From Apus apus (Eukaryota; Chordata; Aves; Apodiformes; Apodidae), in contig NC_067301.1 in NCBI RefSeq assembly GCF_020740795.1, positions 3,286,001 through 3,350,000 on the forward strand: a stretch of 64,000 nt of DNA. Reading direction: 5' to 3'. This document shows positions 8,561 through 20,500 of this stretch, piece after piece. The notes under the pieces are model-generated. The model ran no database searches and was not told the origin of the DNA. It saw only the letters and a list, made by a program, of their open reading frames with translations. Numbering within the stretch: the stretch's first letter is position 1; every line of letters starts with the position of its first letter. The position numbers and the translations under genes are program-made.

Positions 8561-11500
8561 GTGAGCGGGTCGGGCTCCGAGCGGGCTCAGCCCCCTCCGG
8601 GTGAGGGTCCCGCCGGGCCGGGGCAGCCCCCCCAGAGCCACCGCAGCGCCTGGTGCATCGGGCAGGCCCGGCGCTGCCCCGGCCCGGCCCCGCGCTCAGC
8701 TCCGCTCCTTCTCTTATTCTTTTTTCTCTCCTCAGGAGCCTGGGGGAGCTGAGCCTGGACGAGTTCTTCGCCGCCGGGTCCGGGTCGGAGCCTGAGGGCG
8801 GCTGGGAGGAGGAGGAGGAGGAGGAGGAGGAGGAGGAGGCGGCGGGCAGGCCCGCGGGGCCGCAGCGCGGCAAGGCCGGCAGGTGTGGGAGGGCCCGGAC
8901 CGACCTGGCCTTGTTTTTTCCTCAGCTTGTGTGTGTTTGCTCCTGCCGAGAGGCACCGGAGCTACCTGCCATCGGGAAATAACGAAGCAGCCTTCCCGCA
9001 CTGCTAGTCGTTGCTAGAAGCCGAAGCAACACCGGGTTAAAATGATACCGAGCGTTCGTTGTGAGGTTGTAGCTTTGTGTAGGCTTTTTTTAATGACCTT
9101 GCAGGAGTAATTCGGAGAAACTCTGAGGAAAAAGGCTCCGGGGAGGCCTTATTGCAGCCTTTCGGTGCTTGAAGGCTGCGAAATGGAAAGATGGGGACAA
9201 GGTTTTTAGTGGGGACTGCCGTGATAGGACAAGGGGGTGATGGTTTTAAACTGAAAGAGGGTGGATTTTAGACTAGACTTTGTTTTGCGAGAGGTTTTCA
9301 CCCCCTCTGGTCAGTACCCCAGGAAAACTTGGTAGCTTGCTCTCAAAATTTCCCAGTGCTGAGTAACAATAACCTTACAGAGCTTGCCTAGACAGGGTCT
9401 AGATGAGGCACAGGTGTTAAATGAGGCACAGGTGTTAAATGCAGCCACAGCCCTGGTAAATCCCTCGCCAGTCCCATTAGCCCCAGCTGTGCTTTAATGC
9501 CCCGAAGTTGCTTTATTTTCTTACAGCGTCAGCAGAAGTTTTGAGCAGTGGGTAAAACCATTCTGTGGATTCTTATCTACCAGGAAGAAGGGAAAGGCAT
9601 CTGAACATAAAGATCAGCTCTCCCGGCTGAAGGACAAAGATCCTGAATTTTATAAGTTTTTGGAGGAGAACGATCGTACGTTGCTGAATTTTGATGCTTC
9701 AGACAGTTCTGATGAGGAGGAGAAGTTTCATATACCACCTGAGAGACTGGAGGTACTAGGCCCTATTTTGGAGTGCTGAAATAAATTATTTCAATTATTT
9801 ACATGTTAACTATTTGAGTTCAGTGCAAGGCCTGAGTATATTTGGGCTTCTAGAGGCACAGGTGGCTGGGGAGGAGCTTCTCCAAAGATCACCTGCAGGT
9901 GTGCAGCTTGTAATCCAGAAATCAGCTGTGGGTTTGAACTGAGCATGAGGAGGTTGTTAAGGATTGTGAAAGCAGAGCCTTAGAAATGTGTCTCTGGTTT
10001 TGTGTCTCCTTCCCCAGGGAGACCTTCTTGTGCCTCAAGTGATTTGTTTCCTCCTTGATGTTTGATGCTGTTGCACGTTGTATTGATGTAGCAAAGCTGC
10101 AGGGCTTAAGGAGCTTTGTTGGAATTTGTAATACCTGTAATTTCATCAGTGCTTCACACAAAGTGCTGATAACAGCATTAACAGGAGTCCCTGCTGCCTT
10201 TTTCTCTTGGTATTGACTTCTCTAGGAAGCAAGTGATGAAGATGAGGAGGAGGAGGAAGAAGATAAAAAGGTCAAACGGAAGAGAGCTTCCTTCATCCCT
10301 GTGAGCTTGAAAATGGTTGAAGAATGGAAGAAAGCTGCAGAGGTGAGCATGGAGCTGGAATACAGGGCATTTGAGTGGCCTTTAAAAGTTCTTCCTCATC
10401 TATCACTGCCTTTAAGAAACCAACTTTCAACTCATTCATCTTTCACAAAAATCCCCAGAGAAGATGTATGTCCTACAAACAAGGTCATACTCAGAGAGCT
10501 CTTGCTGCTTCACTGTTACTTGTCTTTGCAATTTTTCTTGAGCTGCAAGAGTCTTCCATCTGAGGGAGAAGCTAGAGAAACTTGTGTGGCTCAGAAGAGG
10601 TCAGAATGGTTAACTTTGGATTTTTCATCCTCTTGCTAAGCTTTGGCAGCTCTGAGAACTTTTGAGTCGTATTTTGAGTTGTGATGAAATGACTTGCTGC
10701 TTCTGACTGAGAGGGGGAGGGAAAGGTCAGATTGGGTAGTTGCTTGCAGCTGATTCATTGCTTCTCAACCTCCAAGCAATTAAAAGCCCTAGAAGTCCAT
10801 TTTGGAGCAGGGTTGGCCAGTAGCACTTGTGAGCAACTGCCTTGACAATTTTCCTTTGCATTATAAAAAGGAGGTATTTTTGCAATCAAACTTACAATGA
10901 ATTCCAAGAATTCCTGTCCCAGCAAAGTGCTTCAGAGTTCCAGAATATTGCTTGCTTTTTCTCCTCAGCAACCCTTTTTCTTTCCCCAGAGAAACTTGAC
11001 TCCAAAGCTTTTCCATGAAATCACTCAAGCCTTTAAAGCAGCTGTAGCAACCACCAAAGGAGACAGTGGTGGAGCTGATCCCAGCAAGTTTCAAGTCACT
11101 GATGCTGCAGGTAAGTTGGTCACCTTAGTCCTTCTGTGAGAGAAGGGAAGCCATTTGGTGGGGAAGGTTTAGCTGTTGGAAGAGTGTGGTGGTGATAAGT
11201 CATGGCAGGACTTAACTTACCCTTTCACAGGCTTCATTTCACTTAAGTAGCTTATCTTCTCCCTGGTGGTGAGTCCATGCAGTTGTATCTCCTCTGGTGT
11301 TTCACATTGTCTATTTCTGTGATTATTTTTTTTTTCAAGTGCCTTTAATTCTTATGTTTTGGGAGCACTTGGTGGTAGCACAGACTCCTAGTCATGGGTC
11401 AGGCTTCTTTTGTGCCTGGTGCTGTGATTTCGTGATCTTGCTGCTTAGATGAAAAATTCTAGGCTAAGACAATTTGATGGGTTTTGGAATCTTGTGGGAG

Positions 11501-14500
11501 CACAATAGTTCTGCTACAAGAATTACTGCCTTCAGCTCCTTGGGGAGCTCTTTTCAGGTTAGCTGAGAAACCAGGCATATATGGAAAATCACTTAAAATG
11601 CTTTACTGATTTTTTTTTTTTTAATATTTATTCTTTTTTAACCAGTGTTCAATGCCCTTGTGTCCTTCTGCATCCGGGACCTCTTCCACTGCCTGCAGAA
11701 GCTGCTTCTCTTGAAAACCCCAAAGAACAAACTAAAGTAAGTCTGAGGAGTTTGGAGATGAAATTTACAGTCATTTTAGCCAGGTTCTTCCTTTCTTCCC
11801 CAGAAGTGCATCCTCTGTTATACTGGCTCTGCCCATTTGCAGAGGACATGTGGCTTCAACAGAAGGAGATCTGGAATTGCTCAGGAGCACTGAGTTAGAG
11901 CAGCTAGGGCACAGCTGGAATGGAAACAAGCATGCAACTGCAAAAAGAATAGTACAATAAATTCTGTTCCAGAATGGCAGCATTGATCCAGTACCTCTGT
12001 GTCACATTCAGCAACACAAAGTGATTTGGTTAGGGAGGAGGAATGACAGTGTTAAAATCTCAGCTGCTGCCTGGGAGCTGGGAATCCTCTGGCTGTAGTG
12101 TGGGTTGGTGCTCAGAGAGTTTCAGAGTCAGGCTGGGCTCATCACTGAGTAGGTAACAGGATGGCTTACCTGGGAGCAACTGGAAGAGGTGCTGGAGATC
12201 CAGTAAGTACCAGTCTGAAGTCTTGCTGGATGAAACTTTTTATCTCAGTCCTTTCTGGGGTTTCAGCTGGATTCAGTTTTAATACTTAATAGTTTAAGCT
12301 TTTGTTCTTTTCCATTGTTGGGGAGAGTGAGAACTGAATGCCTTTTAGATGTGCTTTCAGGGTAATTTTAATGGCACTTATTTTTAATTTCCCTGTCACA
12401 GATGAAAGGAAGAGTGAGCTAAACTCTGGATTCCTCATTGACAGTGGTGCCTAGTCTGAGAAGTAAATTCCAGTGCTTTGTGCAAATACCAGCCTCTTTC
12501 CTTCCCAGGCCTGGCTTCTACAGACTATGTCTGAATTTTGGGCTGGCCTGGGGATACTGCTTCCTGAGCAGACTGTTAGAAGAGACTGAGCAAATGTCTC
12601 ACAACTAGTTTAATCCCAAAAATAGATATTTTTTTTTGCTACAAGCCAGCCTGCTCTGTTCTCAAGCAGTGAGATAATATCAGTGAAAGGGATTCAGGTC
12701 TCCACCCAGCCTTTCTGGCTATCACAGCTCTCTCTCTCACATTTCCAGAGGTCTGGGACTCTGCTGGGAAGCTCTTTGAACTGCATTTCCCAATGCTGTG
12801 CTTCAGGCAGTTTTTAGAGAGTAGAATTACTTCTTTTCACCCATGGCAAAATTGTTCCTTCTCGCTTTGCGAGCACTTGTTTTTACTCCCTGACAACAGC
12901 AAGGAAGGGATCTCTTACTTGTGCTGCTGAAAACTAGTTTATTTGGTAGGGTTTTTTTAAAGCTAAACCCAACTCTTGCTCATTTCCAGAATGGTCCTCC
13001 CTTCCACCAGCCCACTTTGGAGCAAGCTACGACAGGATGTAAAAGTGTACCTCAGCGGTACCATACAAGTAAGACATTTCAACATGTTTGTGGTCAGTCT
13101 GTGCATGGCTGGGCTTTTGGTTCAGGTTATTTTGGAAGGGGACAGTTAGGAACAATCAATAAAACAATTAACAAAGCAGGCAACAATGTAGCTTCAATGC
13201 TTTTCCTTTTGAAAAGACAGTTATTTCAGTTTAAAAGTAACTTTCGGGTCATCACAATTCTTGGGAACTTGGGTATTCATTTCTATGCCTTCTTCTGTAG
13301 TGGAGCATAAATAAGACTTGCTGGCTGAGGCTGCAGTGGGCAAGAGCATCTGGCAAGGGCATCTGAGATTCTTTTCAGTTCCCTGTCTTGCTTTGGAAGT
13401 ATTTGATCTAACAATTTGGATGTTCATTTGCATAGTTGGGTCAAAATAGGTAGCCTGTGAAGAAAGTCTGGGTTAACATTCTGGCAGTTCATTCTGTCTT
13501 TATTTTTCTGACATTAATATTTAGTGGGCTTCTGAAGTAGCTTGCAGTGCTGTGCTCCTGCATTCTGCATCATGAATTCAGTTTTTGGCAGTGTGATCTT
13601 GCTACTTGTAGTAAATACTAAGATGATATTATGTTAATCATATTTGGAGATGTCCTATGTGAAGTTATGCTCCATCTCACTAGGATATCCCCTCCATCCA
13701 AAGCTGCTGGTGTCTGGTGTTTCAGAGAAAATTAATTTATTATTTCTGAAGGAATTTTTTTCCCCACAGTTATTGTAGTTTTTTTATTTGCATCCCTAAA
13801 TTTGGAATATTAAAAACAAAGCAACAACATTGTAATACTCATTCTTCAGAAGCTGAGAGAAGGGGATATAAGGAAAGACAAAGCAAGTGCTGATCTCTCA
13901 GCTGTAAACTGGCAGAATGACTTAGCAGAAAGAGCATTTGATCAGAAGAGCTTTTTTTTTCCTCTCAAGTTGTGGTGCCTCTTGCCAGCAGCAGAAGATT
14001 GCAGTAGGAAAGGAAAAGCTGGCACTGCAGTCCCAGTGAAGTCATCCCAGCTCTTGTGTGTGCTTCCCAGTGCCCTCAGTCCCAGGCTGTGCCACAGAGT
14101 TTTTCTGACTTGGAGGTTTCTGACCAGTATCTTCTCCTTTCCTCTTGGTCTGTGAGGGTCTTTGCAAAGGAGATCCTCTCACTCCCGAATCTTTGCAGGG
14201 CAAGGAGGGGAACAAGGAGGAAAGTTCAAAGTAGGAAAAATGCTTCTGCTTCCAGCAACTGGGATTGCAGCCAAGAGGGGGCACTGCACCAGGCAGAACC
14301 TCTCCCACTGGAGTGACTTTGAGCTTGCCTTTGCCTTCAAATTAGAAATTTGTCTCCAAACTAGAAACTGGGTTTGGCTCCAGGTGGACTGAGCTGAACA
14401 ACCTGGAAATACCAACGTATTGATTCTTACTAGTTTGTCTAACCTTTTCCTTGAGCTGGAGTTAGCTTATTGATACCCAGTAGTATTCCAGCTTCCCATT

Positions 14501-17500
14501 AAAGAAATCCTAGTGAAATCCAGTAAGTCGTCAGGTAGCTCTGGTTGCTGTGTGCCAAGCCTTATGTAGCCTGAGGAGGTCCTTGTGGTGCATTGAGTAT
14601 TTGTAGTGAGATGACAGAGGCACTGGTGTTGTGCTATCTGAGATGTCTTAAGCTGTTTACTGACTTAGCTTTTGTAGTATAAAGAATAGGTTTTATTGGG
14701 ATGAGCTCAGGTGTCATCAGCCATCCAAGTCCAGCAGCCTGTACTCACATTTACCAGGATGGATGTGCTTTCAGGGGAGTTGTTTAACCTGCCAAGTGTC
14801 TGCTCCTTTCCCAGTAAAGCTTTTGGGGGTTTGTTTGATCTTCATAGGGAAGGCTGCTCTTCCAGTCTTTGGTAACACAGAAATACCTGGAAACAGCAAA
14901 GCACAGATGCTTGACGGTAAGGGAAGAGGTGATGAGGACTACACACTGATAATGTTTGTTGGTTTTTTTTCCCCTCCATAGCTCCTGTCTTGTCTAACAG
15001 AAGCCTCAGTTGGTGCTGCAGTCCTTCAGCATGTCATTTCCACAGTCCCTTACTATTTGTCCTTCCCCAAGCAGTGCCGTGCACTCCTCAAGGTAAGGTG
15101 ACACACTCTGGTACATCACTTGGATCTGAGGCACTTCCTTTACCCTTTCAGTTCAGCTTCTCATCATATTTGGGCTGGTTCCCATAACAGTTCAGTCTCT
15201 TGTGCTCCTCTTTTGGTCCTGAAAGGGACTTCTGCTTCCTCTTCCAGGCCCTCTGCCATGAAGCTGGGGGGAGTGAGCATGTGGCTCTGTGTGTAACTAC
15301 TACTGATCCCCACGCAGAGTGACGTGGAGGGCTTGTGGGGAAGCTGCTTCCTCACCACAGATGGAGACACTCCTGCCTGTGTGTGTGTCTGGGATAGTAT
15401 TTCACTCTCAGGAGCTGGGGGTGGAATATTTTTGCAGAAACTTAGTCACAACTGCTGAGCACTGAGAACAACAGAGGAGGCGGGGAAGGGAGCAACAGGG
15501 TGACATTTAAATGGAAAGCTGCAAAGTGACATTTCCATGAGGCTGGGAACCCTCTGATGATAAAAGATGAGTGGTGTAAGTGATACGAGGCTGGTGCACC
15601 TCAGATCTGCTTGGGATTTTTGAGTAGGCTTTTTCAGCCCTGCAACTGCAATCTTTCTGATTTCCTGCAGAGTTCATTAGTGCAAAGAAGCTAAGTAGTT
15701 TTTGGGTATATCAGCTGTGATTGTGGTCCAACTGTACCAGATGCTTCCTGTCAGGGTCAGCCATATCCAAATGAATCCATACTCTGAACAGGCAAATTCA
15801 GACAGGCCTGTGAAGAATAAAATCTATTAATTTGCTTCTCGAGAAGTTCAAGGCAGAGACCAATATGTGATTGCTTTATGCAGTGCAGAGGTGTGTAAAA
15901 CTCAGATTAGTGGGTATACATGTCAGTGGTGGGCTGTCTGTCAGCCCAGACCTCTGCACAGACTGAACTACCCCTCTCCAGCTCATGCCAGGTCTTTTCA
16001 TGGTGCTCTGGGTGCTCAATCAGCAGGTTAGTACCAGAGTGACTAGGGATGTTTCTCAGCTGAAGTGCTTCCTTGCACAGGTCCTGCCTCTGGCTCCAAA
16101 CCCTCCTGCTGCTCTATCATTTGTATTAATACAGTGAATGTCCAAGGAAGTAGAAGTAGGTCAGAACTACCACCAGGAGATGTATCTCAAGGATTGCAAC
16201 CTATTTGCCCAGAGGGGAAAAAACATTGGTAAATTCTGAAATCAAACCCAGGTGTCCCCTTTCCAGAGACAAGTGCAGCTTTAATAGTGTTCTTTGAGAA
16301 ACTAGAATTTAGTGTTTGTGGTGAGAACAGGAGTGTAATTACAGTGTATTTTGCAGAATTCAGTTGAGACATTAAAATTACTCTTTTTGTTGGGCTGGAA
16401 GATGTCTTGGCAAAATGTGTAGTCTGGTGTGGTGGTGTTGTCTAGAGGATGGTGAGGAAGCTTTGCAAAGCCTAGATTGTCACCTGCACTATGCTCAGAA
16501 ACTCTAATGTATATTTAAGCACATGAATAAAAGTGCATATATTTTTCAGATATGGTAGTTTTGGACAGTTTCCTTTTTTGATGGTGGAAACATTAACCTT
16601 TCCCTTTTGCATGGTCTCACAGCTAGAGTATGAGGCCAGGATGGCTGCCAGTGCTGTTGTGACTGATACTGTGATAATACAACCTCCCATTTTTGTGTCA
16701 TCTTCCTCCTTGCTTGCTTTTTCAGTGTGAATGAGGGAAACTCAGGCCTTTGTGTGACCAGGAAAAAGGCTCTTTGTCCCTTGGCTGACCTCTGGTTTTA
16801 TTTTCTCTTTCAGCAAGCAATTAATTTATGGAGCACAGGTGAGGAGACAGTGAGAGTGCTGGCCTTCCTAGTGCTGAACAAGATCTGCCGCCACAAGAAG
16901 GAGGCATATCTGAGTCCCCTGCTCAAGGTAAGGCTGCTGCTTCTGTGCTCTGCAGCTTTTCTTTCTCACATGATATGCCAAGACCTTAGAGCATGAGCCT
17001 GTTGGGTAGGGTAGGTGCTGGAGATGGTGGCTACCTCCATGAAGTTAAATGAATAAGAAGCTCTGCTTCAGGTCAGAGTGGTATCCTGCTTCTGCCCTTC
17101 CTGCTGGAGGAATGTGCCTTGGAGGTGTCTTGTTTTATAAAAAGAACATTTAGCCTCTGGTTTGGAGGTAAGTGGGTGGAGAAGGTTAATCATAAAGTCA
17201 CAGAATGTCTTGGGTTGGAAGGGACCTCTAAAGGTCATCTAGTCCAGCCCCCCTACAATAAGCAGGGACATCTCACACTAGACCAGATGGCTCAGAGCCC
17301 CATCCAGCCTGACCTTGAGTGTCTCCAGGGAGGGGGCCCCCACCACCTCTCTAAGCAACCTGTGATCCACCACCCTCACATTAAAGAGCATTTTCCTAAA
17401 GTATAGCCTAAATCTGCCCTTTTCTAGCTTAAAACCATCACCTCTTGTCCCATGTGACATGCCCTTGTGAACAGCTCTTCCTCAGCCTTCTTACAAGCTC

Positions 17501-20500
17501 CTTTCAGCTATTGGAACCTCACTATAAGGTCCTTCCAAGAGTCTTCTCCAGGCTGAACAAGCCCAGCTCCCTCACCTAAGAGGTGCTCCAGCCTTCTGAT
17601 CATTCTTGTGGCCCTGATACCATCGTTACCCTCTTGTTTTACGTGGTCGTGTCTTGTCCTCTTCCCTGCCCAGCAAATGTACATTGCATTTGTGAAGAAC
17701 TCCAGGTTCACCTCCCCCAACGTCCTGCCCATGATCAGCTTCATGCAGCGCACGCTGACCGAGATGTACGCCCTGGACACACACACCTCCTACCAACATG
17801 CCTTCATCTACATCCGCCAGCTGGCCATCCACCTGCGCAGTGCCATGACCATAAAGAAGAGGGTAAGTGCCCCTCGGTGTGGGAGGAGTGTCCCCCCCCT
17901 CTCTGGGAAATGTTTAGAGAGGGGAAAATTGCAGTAGATGGTTCAGGCTTTTGGTAGTGTCTCTAAAATGACAGTGGTTATAGATCATGGAGTTGTTAAA
18001 AGGCCTTTAAGATGATGGAGTCCAACCATTATCCCAGCCCTGCCAAGGCCACCATTAACCCATGTCCCTCAGCACCACATCTACATGGCTTTGAAATCAG
18101 TCCAGGGGTGGTGACCCCACCACTGCCCTGGGCAGCCTGGGCCAGGGCCTGACAACCCTTTCAGTAAAGAAATTGTACCCAATATTCGATCTAAACCTCC
18201 CCTGGCACAACTGGAGGCCATTTTCTCTTGTTCCATCTCTTGTAACTTGGGAGAAGAGACCAACACCCGCCTCACTACAACCTCTTTTCAGGCAGTTGTA
18301 GAGAGCAATAAGGTTCTTCTCAGCCTCCTTTCCTCTAGACAAAGCAACCCCAGTTCCCTCAGCTGCTCCTCATTAGACTTGTGCTCTAGACCCTTCACCA
18401 GCTTTGTTGCTCTTCTCTGCACTCACTCCAGCACCTCAATGTCTTTCTTGTAGTAATGGGCCCAAAACAGAACCCTTGCATTTAACCCATTTCATAACAT
18501 GCCAAGGAATATTTTTCCAGGGGCTGGGAGCTTCATCTCATAGCTGCTGGTGTGTAGAACTTCAGCAAGGAAGGAGAGGAAAGACAACTGGAGGGTTCAG
18601 GTCTCTTTTCTCTCCCCAACTTGCAAGAGTTTGTGATGCACTTTCTGTATTCTGCCTTGGGCACCCTTTTGGCACCCTGTGGAGCTGCTGGTTGCAAAAC
18701 CTTGAGGTCAAGAAGATTAGGAACCACCTGGGTGTGTGCATGTTTCCAGTGAAGGCCACACTGTTGAAAGGACTTAGTTGAACAAAGCAGCTCAGACCTT
18801 TTGGGAGCAGCCCTGGCTTCAGCCCCCTCCAGTCTGACCTCAGCAACCTGAGTCAGATTGCTAATCCTGGCTTTATTCATATTTAGCAAAACAGACCCCT
18901 ATAGATTAATTGTTCAGCTGCCCCCAAACATTGCAGGGTTGGTGACCAGTTAAATCTCCTTGCTGTTCAGACATGGGGATAAATAAGCAGAGATAAATTA
19001 AGTCTGGGTTGCCTAGGCCCTAATTGGATTGCACTGGCTTCTCACACCCTCAGTCCTGGCCCAGACAAGACCTAAATCCACTGGATTTCACAGCTGGGGA
19101 GGGTTGTAGGAACTTAAAATGACAATAGCATAACCAAAATATACAAATCCAAGTAATAAGCCAATTAATTTAAATGGAGCAGTGGGTGATTTTAGAAGGT
19201 GATTACAGGAGCAGATTGCTTCTCTGTGCTGTGCAAGAGCAGCTGAGAACAGAGCTTCCTGGTACATCTCAGTGACCTGCAGAGAGCTGGGAGAACTCTA
19301 CTGTTTCCAGCTGCAGCTTCAGTCCCTACTGCAAGGTTTGGTCCAGTGGCTGCAGCTGAGGTTTTCTGTCCTTGTTTCAGGACTTGCACATCTTGCTCCA
19401 TCCACGCAAAAGAGGAGGTGGCCTGGACTTTGAAAGTCTGTCTGAAACAAACACAAGTTGGAGCTGAGGCACCTTGTGAAGTGCAGACTCAGCAGTCTGG
19501 GGGGAAGCTGGGGCCTACAGAACTCCTCGGAATGGGTGTCCTTATGGGGAACTCCTGCATTTTTCAGGCTTTTATTTAATCTGGCACTATGGGCTGCTTA
19601 AGCACATGGCAAGGGGGTTGTCCAAACATTCTTTAAAAAATATCTCTCTTAATCTTGAATGCTGGGTCAGTGTGTGATTGCATGCCAGGCACCCCTGGCC
19701 TGTTTTGATGTCAACCATAAAGTCTGGCTGAGGAAGAGTTGGAAGTTTGTTCTCAGCTCTGCTGTCACTTTTACTCTGCAGTTGACAAAAAACTGAACTG
19801 TCCTGTGTAGTGCCTTTTCCAAAAGCAGGGAGGAATGCTGAGTTGATCATTTGGTCCTTGCTTTGACAGTGACTGTTTGTAGGAACATCTTTAAGATGAG
19901 CACTGATAGTAACTTTCAGAGTTAGTGGGGTGCTGGATAGGGGGTTTTCATTACACAGTCCTCAAGTGGGAAGGACAAGCTGCTGCATAACCAACCAAAG
20001 GAACTGGGATGCAAAGAGGGGGAATTCAGATGCTAAGCTTGAATCAGTAGCTTCCTACCCTCTCTCTGGCCTGCACAGACCAGAAGGCAATTCACAGGGG
20101 TGTCACAGAGGGGTACAACTTTCCAGCCTTCCTACTTGTGGGACACCAGGGACTGTGGGTAAATGGAACAGTTAAAGGTTTCCTAATTCTTGGCCACATC
20201 CCACCATCTGCTTTGAGCTGAGTCGTTAGATCATCCTCCTCAAATGAGCCTACTTGTGGAGAAAAGCAGTCTGTGTTACTCATTATTTCCTCCAAAGCAC
20301 TGACTAGTACCAAATTGTGAGGTTGCCAGTGGAGCATCTGAACTTACTGAATGGTGGCTCAGCCATTGGCATCAAAATAACAGCCAGACTGTTAGTTACT
20401 CCTCTCTTAAGCAGTACACAATGTCCTCTTGGAGAGTGCTGGATGAAATGAGTCCTGTAGAGAAACCAAACTGAACTCCTCTGAAATGCCACATTTTCAA

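Larger units (their letters stand above)
8050..8900. promoter_or_regulatory. NOC2L: CpG island and promoter of NOC2L
   Basis: Very dense CpG and GC-rich sequence from the end of the minisatellite through coding exon 2. No TATA box is visible. Near the start there is an ETS-like GCGGAAGCGG (8509-8518), several GC boxes (GGGGCGGG at 8424-8480) and a YY1-like ATGGCGG at the start codon, a usual arrangement for a housekeeping ribosome-biogenesis gene. The transcription start is probably within roughly 8480-8540 but cannot be fixed. Confidence 0.8.
9753..16813 (+). other. NOC2L introns 3-8 (between the listed exons)
   Basis: Introns 9753-10225, 10343-10989, 11111-11645, 11737-12989, 13069-14981 and 15093-16813. 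They hold unique sequence with ordinary polypyrimidine tracts. I see no complete repeat element, no RNA gene and no additional coding exon in them. Confidence 0.6.

Noticed and set aside
8133-8873. 246-codon minus-strand frame over NOC2L exons 1-2 and promoter
   Set aside because: It is antisense to the poly-Glu exon (read as poly-Ser) and GC-rich promoter; composition alone explains it.
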